DNA from: Ruminococcaceae bacterium UBA1425
Lineage (GTDB): Bacteria; Bacillota; Clostridia; Oscillospirales; Acutalibacteraceae
Reading direction: 5' to 3'
DNA: 64,000 nt
Assembly: GCA_002329365.1 (NCBI GenBank)
Contig: DCUB01000061.1
Span: 1 to 64,000, forward strand
Shown: piece by piece, positions 60,664-64,000 of the stretch
Layout of the letters: the number at the start of each line of letters is the position of its first letter
Numbering within the stretch: position 1 is the stretch's first letter
The notes under the pieces: model-generated
Databases searched by the model: none
Seen by the model: only the letters and a program-made list of their open reading frames with translations
What the model was told of the DNA's origin: nothing
Position numbers and translations under genes: made by a program

Positions 60664-61001
60664 AGACGGTAATGATAAACGGCAGCAGAGCCGCCGAGGC
60701 AGACATCAATGTAATAATCCGCAATTCTCAGGATATGCTTGATTTAATGGTGTCGGCGAGGTATGAGTGCGGCTGTGACACCATATTGTTAAGAAAGGAA
60801 AACCTTGACGAGGGCTTTATTGATTTGAAAACAGGTCTTGCGGGGGAAATACTCCAAAAAATCTCAAACTACGGCTTTAAGCTTGCGGTAATCGGCGATT
60901 TCGGCAGGTACAAGAGCAAAAGCCTGCGTGATTTTCTATACGAAAGCAACAAAGCGGGGCGCGTTATGTTCGTGTCAGACTTAAAGGAGCTGCTTCTCTG
61001 A
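60660..61001 (+). CDS. DUF4180 protein
   Basis: 113 residues. The ASDMLDLM-type segment (NSQDMLDLMVSARYECGCDT), ILLRKENLDEGFIDLKTGLAGEILQK (in parts) and KLAVIGDFGRYKSKSLRDFLYESN are characteristic of DUF4180, a small alpha/beta family of unknown function commonly found in operons with HTH regulators. Its ATG overlaps the end of the decayed hydrolase frame as ATGA, so it survives as the only intact gene of that operon, still behind the HTH promoter. Confidence 0.85.
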   Translation: MKTVMINGSRAAEADINVIIRNSQDMLDLMVSARYECGCDTILLRKENLDEGFIDLKTGLAGEILQKISNYGFKLAVIGDFGRYKSKSLRDFLYESNKAGRVMFVSDLKELLL

Positions 61002-61021
61002 TGTTTTGCTGTCGTAAATGC

Positions 61022-61050
61022 TTGACAGGATTTTTAATGTTATATATAAT
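61022..61050 (+). promoter_or_regulatory. sigma-A promoter of ndk
   Basis: TTGACA at 61022-61027, 17-bp spacer, TATAAT at 61045-61050: a perfect consensus. The leader then passes through two palindromic repeats before ndk. Confidence 0.85.
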
Positions 61051-61117
61051 TTATGTGTAATACTGCGAAAAAATCAAATGCTTTAAAGACTTGCTAATAC
61101 TTAAAATTTATTCGTGG

Positions 61118-61137
61118 GGAACGGTCTTGACCATTCC
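61118..61137. repeat. GGAACGG-family palindrome (one mismatch)
   Basis: GGAACGGTC-TT-GACCATTCC, third TC-centred copy. Confidence 0.7.
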
Positions 61138-61157
61138 GTAAGGTCGTGTGAAGCTTC

Positions 61158-61177
61158 GGACACGGCGCGCCGTGTCC
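61158..61177. repeat. perfect 20-bp GC-rich palindrome in the ndk leader
   Basis: GGACACGGCG/CGCCGTGTCC without a loop, preceded by TTC and followed by CTACA. It resembles the dispersed GGGACACGGCG palindromes found in many bacterial intergenic regions; no second copy is in this window. Confidence 0.7.
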
Positions 61178-61221
61178 CTACACAAACATTGAGTAATTTA
61201 TTTGAACGGGGAGATGACGCA

Positions 61222-61626
61222 ATGGGTATTGAGCGCACACTGGTTCTTTTAAAGCCGGACTGTATAAGACGCGGGCTTGTGGGAGAAGTAATCTCGCGAA
61301 TAGAGAAGAAGGGCTATTACATTTCCGAAATCAAATCGCACATTTTGGACGAGGCGTGCTTAAGGGAGCATTACGCGCACATCGCGGACAAACCGTTCTT
61401 CCCGCGCATTCTCAGCTATATGACGTCCGGCTATGTTATTGCGATGATTGTCGAGGGCGAAAGCGTAATACAGGAGATGCGCAAGCTGATAGGCGCCACT
61501 AATTTCACCGAAGCCCCGGCGGGAACAATCCGCGGCGATTTCGCCTGCAATCCGAGGGAAAACATCATTCACGCGAGCGACACCCCCGAAAACGCCGAAG
61601 CGGAGATACAAAGGTTCTTCGGCTGA
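61222..61626 (+). CDS. ndk: nucleoside diphosphate kinase
   Basis: 134 residues. ERTLVLLKPDCIRRGLVGEV start, GPTNP-type loop here GATNFTEAPAGTIRGDFAC, and the phosphohistidine His117 in NIIHASDTPENAEAEI. Balances nucleoside triphosphates. ATG at 61222 has GGGGAG eight bases upstream; the longer frame upstream runs through palindromic repeats. Confidence 0.95.
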   Translation: MGIERTLVLLKPDCIRRGLVGEVISRIEKKGYYISEIKSHILDEACLREHYAHIADKPFFPRILSYMTSGYVIAMIVEGESVIQEMRKLIGATNFTEAPAGTIRGDFACNPRENIIHASDTPENAEAEIQRFFG

Positions 61627-61657
61627 AGCGGTTGTCGCGCCCGGAATGACAACACCC

Positions 61658-61722
61658 TGTCATCCTGAGGCGCAGCGCGCCGAAGGAACTTTTTAAAGAT
61701 TCTTCGCTGCGCTCAGAATGAC
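61658..61722. repeat. REP-like intergenic repeat, opposite orientation
   Basis: TGTCATCCTGAGGCGCAGCG..CTTCGGCG-type ends and ATTCTTCGCTGCGCTCAGAA match, in reverse, the units at 6601-6878. Confidence 0.8.
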
Positions 61723-61834
61723 AATGGTGTGCGCTCAGAATGACAATGGTGTGCGCTCAGAATGACAATGGTGTACGCTCAGAATGACAATGGTGTACGC
61801 TCAGAATGACAATGGTGTACGCTCAGAATGACAG
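61711..61834. repeat. 22-bp tandem repeat, about 5.6 copies
   Basis: GCTCAGAATGACAATGGTGT plus two bases repeats with period 22 from 61711 (starts at 61711, 61733, 61755, 61777, 61799, 61821). Early copies have GTGTGC, later ones GTGTAC. It seems to have grown from the end of the neighbouring REP-like unit. Confidence 0.9.
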
Positions 61835-61873
61835 GCTTTCGGCATCAACACAGTAAGTATAATCAAAAGGCAC

Positions 61874-61904
61874 AGCCGGCGTTATGCGCCGGCTTTTTGA
61901 GTTT
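61874..61904 (+). terminator. intrinsic terminator after ndk
   Basis: AGCCGGCG (61874-61881) / CGCCGGCT (61887-61894), 5-base loop, then TTTTT. The rest of the gap 61627-61972 is the repeat block just before it. Confidence 0.85.
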
Positions 61905-61972
61905 TGCTCCGAGTAACAGGATATATTCCTCGGGCATAAGATGTAATAAATTCTGTGAAAGGAAAGAACAAT

Positions 61973-62467
61973 ATGAGATATGACAGACCGTTCGGAGGTC
62001 AATACGGCAACAACCCTTCAAACAACATGGTAAGGCGCGCGCAGCGGCGCGATTTGGGTGATTACGGACCGAACCCCTTTGTTATAGATATTGAAGACGC
62101 AACGAAAAATAACAACTTTTTCAGGTCCGCGCTTTGGACGGGCAGGTATTTGCAGCTTACGCTCATGAGCATAAACCCCGGGGACGACATAGGACTTGAG
62201 ATTCACCCCGACCACGACCAGTTCCTGAGGATTGAGCAGGGACAGGGAATCGTGATGATGGGCGAAAGCAGGGATAACCTGTATTTCAGAAACAGGGTTT
62301 CGGACGATTACGCGATATTTGTTCCGGCGGGCGTCTGGCACAACCTTGTAAACACGGGGCGCGCGCCTCTAAAGCTGTATTCCATATACGCGCCTGTGGA
62401 GCATCCCTTCGGCACCGTTCACGCAACGAAAAAGGACGCTCTGGAGCGCCGCAACAATTACCGATAG
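61973..62467 (+). CDS. cupin domain protein
   Basis: 164 residues. Single cupin barrel with metal-ligand candidates His78, His81 and Glu88 (IHPDHDQFLRIEQGQG) and His123 (PAGVWHNLVNTG). The N-terminal 50 residues are Asn/Arg-rich. Related proteins resemble the C-terminal part of mannose-6-phosphate isomerases but are too short to be the enzyme. Function unknown. ATG at 61973 has AAAGGAAAG upstream. Confidence 0.85.
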   Translation: MRYDRPFGGQYGNNPSNNMVRRAQRRDLGDYGPNPFVIDIEDATKNNNFFRSALWTGRYLQLTLMSINPGDDIGLEIHPDHDQFLRIEQGQGIVMMGESRDNLYFRNRVSDDYAIFVPAGVWHNLVNTGRAPLKLYSIYAPVEHPFGTVHATKKDALERRNNYR

Positions 62468-62493
62468 GAACAAATAAAAAAGCTCAACATAGT

Positions 62494-62537
62494 AAAGACC
62501 TGTTCCCGCAGTATTATAGCACGCGGGACAGGTCTTT
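62494..62537. terminator. terminator between convergent cupin and copA
   Basis: AAAGACCTGT-T-CCCGC (62494-62509) pairs with GCGGGACAGGTCTTT (62523-62537); T/A-rich flanks on both sides. Confidence 0.82.
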
Positions 62538-62563
62538 ATATATTCTTTCGGTAACAAATGCGG

Positions 62564-62770
62564 CTATACTATACCGGTAACCTTATAGCCCGCCTTTTCG
62601 ACGGCCCCGCGGAGAACGGCGGTGTCGGTACCCTCCGGGAGCGTGACTGCTGCCGTGCCGTCTTCAAGGCTGACGTCAGCGGTGACACCCGGCACGGCTT
62701 CAAGGGCTTCCTTAACGTGGCGGACGCAGTTCTGGCACATCATGCCATCGATACTGATGATTTTTTTCAT
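62564..62770 (-). CDS. probable CopZ-like copper chaperone from an internal start in copA
   Basis: The last 68 codons of the copper ATPase gene form a complete heavy-metal-associated domain: MKKIISIDGMMCQNCVRHVK with the CxxC copper site, then the beta-alpha-beta pattern ending KAGYKVTGIV. Its ATG at 62770 has GGAGG exactly eight bases upstream, inside the ATPase reading frame. So a free chaperone may be translated as well as the C-terminal domain of the ATPase. Two products from one frame is inference from the ribosome site and length. Confidence 0.45.
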   Translation of the reverse strand: MKKIISIDGMMCQNCVRHVKEALEAVPGVTADVSLEDGTAAVTLPEGTDTAVLRGAVEKAGYKVTGIV

Positions 62771-64000
62771 GGCTTTTTCCTCCGTCTTTTCAGTGCTGCC
62801 CGTGTTTTCCGCCGGGCGGGCGGATATATCATTTTGTTTATCGGACGAGTGGCGGCTGGTTTTACGGGCACGCTTGCCGGTACCCGAAAGATTCAGTCGC
62901 AGCGCGTTCAAAACGACGCAAATTGATGAAAGGCTCATGGCGGCGGCACCGAACATGGGATTAAGCTTTAAGCCGAACGGGACAAAGAATACGCCAGCCG
63001 CAAGGGGAATGCATATAACGTTGTAGAAAAACGCCCAGAACAGGTTTTCCTTAATATTCCGCAGGGTGCGGCGCGAAAGCCGGATTGCCGACGCGACGTC
63101 GAGCAGATCGCTTTTCATAAGCACTATGTCGGCGGCGTCTATGGCTATGTCGGAGCCGGCGCCTATGGCTATGCCTACGTCCGCCCTTGTAAGTGCGGGC
63201 GCGTCGTTTATGCCGTCGCCCACCATGGCGACAGAGCCTTCGCTGCCGAAGCGGCGCACCTGCGCCTCCTTGTCCTGCGGCAGAACCTGAGCCGCGACCT
63301 CACTTATGCCTGCCTGCGCGGCTATAACGCGGGCTGTATTTTCGTTGTCGCCCGTAAGCATTACAACGCGGATACCCATGCCCTTCAGCTCCATAACGGC
63401 AGCTCTGCTTGAGGGCTTGATGACGTCCGCCACCGCTATCATTCCCGCCGCCCTGCCATCGAAAGCGAAATAAAGCGCGGTTTTGCCCTCGTCGCCGGCC
63501 TTGTCGCCGGCTTCAAGCAGGGGCTTCGGAATATCGCAGACAGCCGAAATATATTTCCTGTTTCCGCCGCGCGCGACGGCGTTGTTTAACATGCCCGTTA
63601 CGCCGCTTCCGGGCACCGCGCGGAAATCACTCGCTTTCTGTATTTCGGTGTTCCTTTCGTTCGCGTAAGCCGTAACCGCCCTTGCAAGGGGATGCTCGCT
63701 CTGCGCTTCAAGCGAAGCGGCGACGGAGAGCAGCTCGCTTTCGGCGACGCCCGCGGCGGGAACAACGTCCGTTACGGTGGGATTGCCCTGTGTAACGGTG
63801 CCCGTTTTGTCAAGCACGACAGTAGTCACCTTGCCAGCGTGTTCGAGCGCGGCGGCAGTTTTGAAAAGGATGCCGTTTTTGGCGCCGACGCCGCTGCCGA
63901 CCATAATAGCGACGGGCGTCGCAAGCCCGAGCGCGCACGGGCAGCTTATGACAAGCACCGAAACGCCGAGCGTCAGCGCAAAGCCGAACCCGTAGCCGAG
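62564..64000 (-). CDS. copA: copper-translocating P1B-type ATPase, C-terminal part (gene continues past window)
   Basis: 478 codons are visible; the N-terminal part lies beyond 64000. Seen at the edge is a membrane helix leading to the CPC ion site (SCPCALGLA), then the phosphorylation loop DKTGTVTQGNP, the HP dipeptide region (EAQSEHPLARAV), the hinge GDGINDAPALTRADVGIA and the last membrane helices with NVICIPLAAGVFF and MSLSSICVVLNALRL. After a 40-residue polar linker a C-terminal metal-binding domain is fused. Many CopA proteins carry such domains at the N-terminus; C-terminal placement is less usual. Confidence 0.93.
   Translation of the reverse strand, partial: LGYGFGFALTLGVSVLVISCPCALGLATPVAIMVGSGVGAKNGILFKTAAALEHAGKVTTVVLDKTGTVTQGNPTVTDVVPAAGVAESELLSVAASLEAQSEHPLARAVTAYANERNTEIQKASDFRAVPGSGVTGMLNNAVARGGNRKYISAVCDIPKPLLEAGDKAGDEGKTALYFAFDGRAAGMIAVADVIKPSSRAAVMELKGMGIRVVMLTGDNENTARVIAAQAGISEVAAQVLPQDKEAQVRRFGSEGSVAMVGDGINDAPALTRADVGIAIGAGSDIAIDAADIVLMKSDLLDVASAIRLSRRTLRNIKENLFWAFFYNVICIPLAAGVFFVPFGLKLNPMFGAAAMSLSSICVVLNALRLNLSGTGKRARKTSRHSSDKQNDISARPAENTGSTEKTEEKAMKKIISIDGMMCQNCVRHVKEALEAVPGVTADVSLEDGTAAVTLPEGTDTAVLRGAVEKAGYKVTGIV

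Noticed and set aside
61711..61834. Regular short repeats, considered as a CRISPR array
   Set aside because: The 22-bp units are directly adjacent with no spacers and no cas gene is near.
1..64000. tRNA, rRNA, prophage or insertion sequence genes
   Set aside because: None was recognised in the gaps on either strand; gaps are explained by promoters, terminators and repeats.

Overview
The window looks like chromosome of a spore-forming anaerobic Clostridia-type Bacillota, probably gut-associated. The evidence is a dipicolinate synthase pair (dpaAB), a complete six-gene Rnf complex, the Gram-positive rimP-nusA-ylxR-ylxQ-infB-rbfA-nrnA order, strong Shine-Dalgarno sites with frequent TTG starts, vegetative promoters with 17-bp spacers, and glycan-degrading genes typical of gut anaerobes (GH130, GH95, GH2, GH13, BNR-repeat sialidase-like). 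No rRNA, tRNA, CRISPR array, prophage or intact insertion sequence was seen. The taxon call is inference.

Layout. 0.1-6.6 kb: a decayed glycosyltransferase gene behind a GH130 gene, then a divergent run of a phytoene-desaturase-like flavoenzyme, a flavin/2Fe-2S reductase and a GH95 fucosidase. 6.6-8.6 kb: tandem intergenic repeats, a TipAL-type MerR regulator with its own 19-bp-spacer promoter, and a zinc-ribbon membrane protein. 8.6-13.8 kb: rnfCDGEAB, leftward. 14.0-22.3 kb: a lipoprotein, then a leftward operon of two multi-pass membrane proteins, two paralogous cobalamin-binding radical SAM enzymes and alanine racemase. 22.5-25 kb: hom-lysC. 25.2-29.5 kb: an AI-2E-family permease, an ABC exporter and a small secreted protein. 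29.6-36.8 kb: gdhA with an elaborate leader, then a leftward sulfur/Fe-S operon metY-cysK-iscS-iscU-mnmA-rrf2. 37.1-43.2 kb: the nusA-infB operon. 43.6-53.3 kb: a secreted Ig-like protein and a leftward operon murC - GH2/serine-hydrolase fusion - GH13 glucosidase - HD nucleotidase. 53.5-54.9 kb: dpaAB. 55-59 kb: a MATE transporter and feoA-feoB-small Cys-rich protein under an iron-type operator. 59-64 kb: sialidase-like protein, a decayed HTH/hydrolase locus, DUF4180, ndk, a cupin and a copper P-type ATPase that runs off the right edge.

How the genes fit together. Rnf couples ferredoxin oxidation to NAD reduction and ion pumping; GDH, hom/lysC, metY and cysK feed amino-acid synthesis; iscS/iscU/mnmA supply sulfur for clusters and tRNA; feoAB supplies iron. 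The glycosidases suggest use of mannosides, fucosides, galactosides and alpha-glucosides. The features that stand out are the membrane-protein/B12-radical-SAM/alr operon, the GH2-serine-hydrolase fusion translationally linked to murC, the gdhA leader with mutually exclusive hairpins, a probable internal start making a free CopZ from the copA gene, likely ATT start codons, and several families of short palindromic or tandem intergenic repeats.
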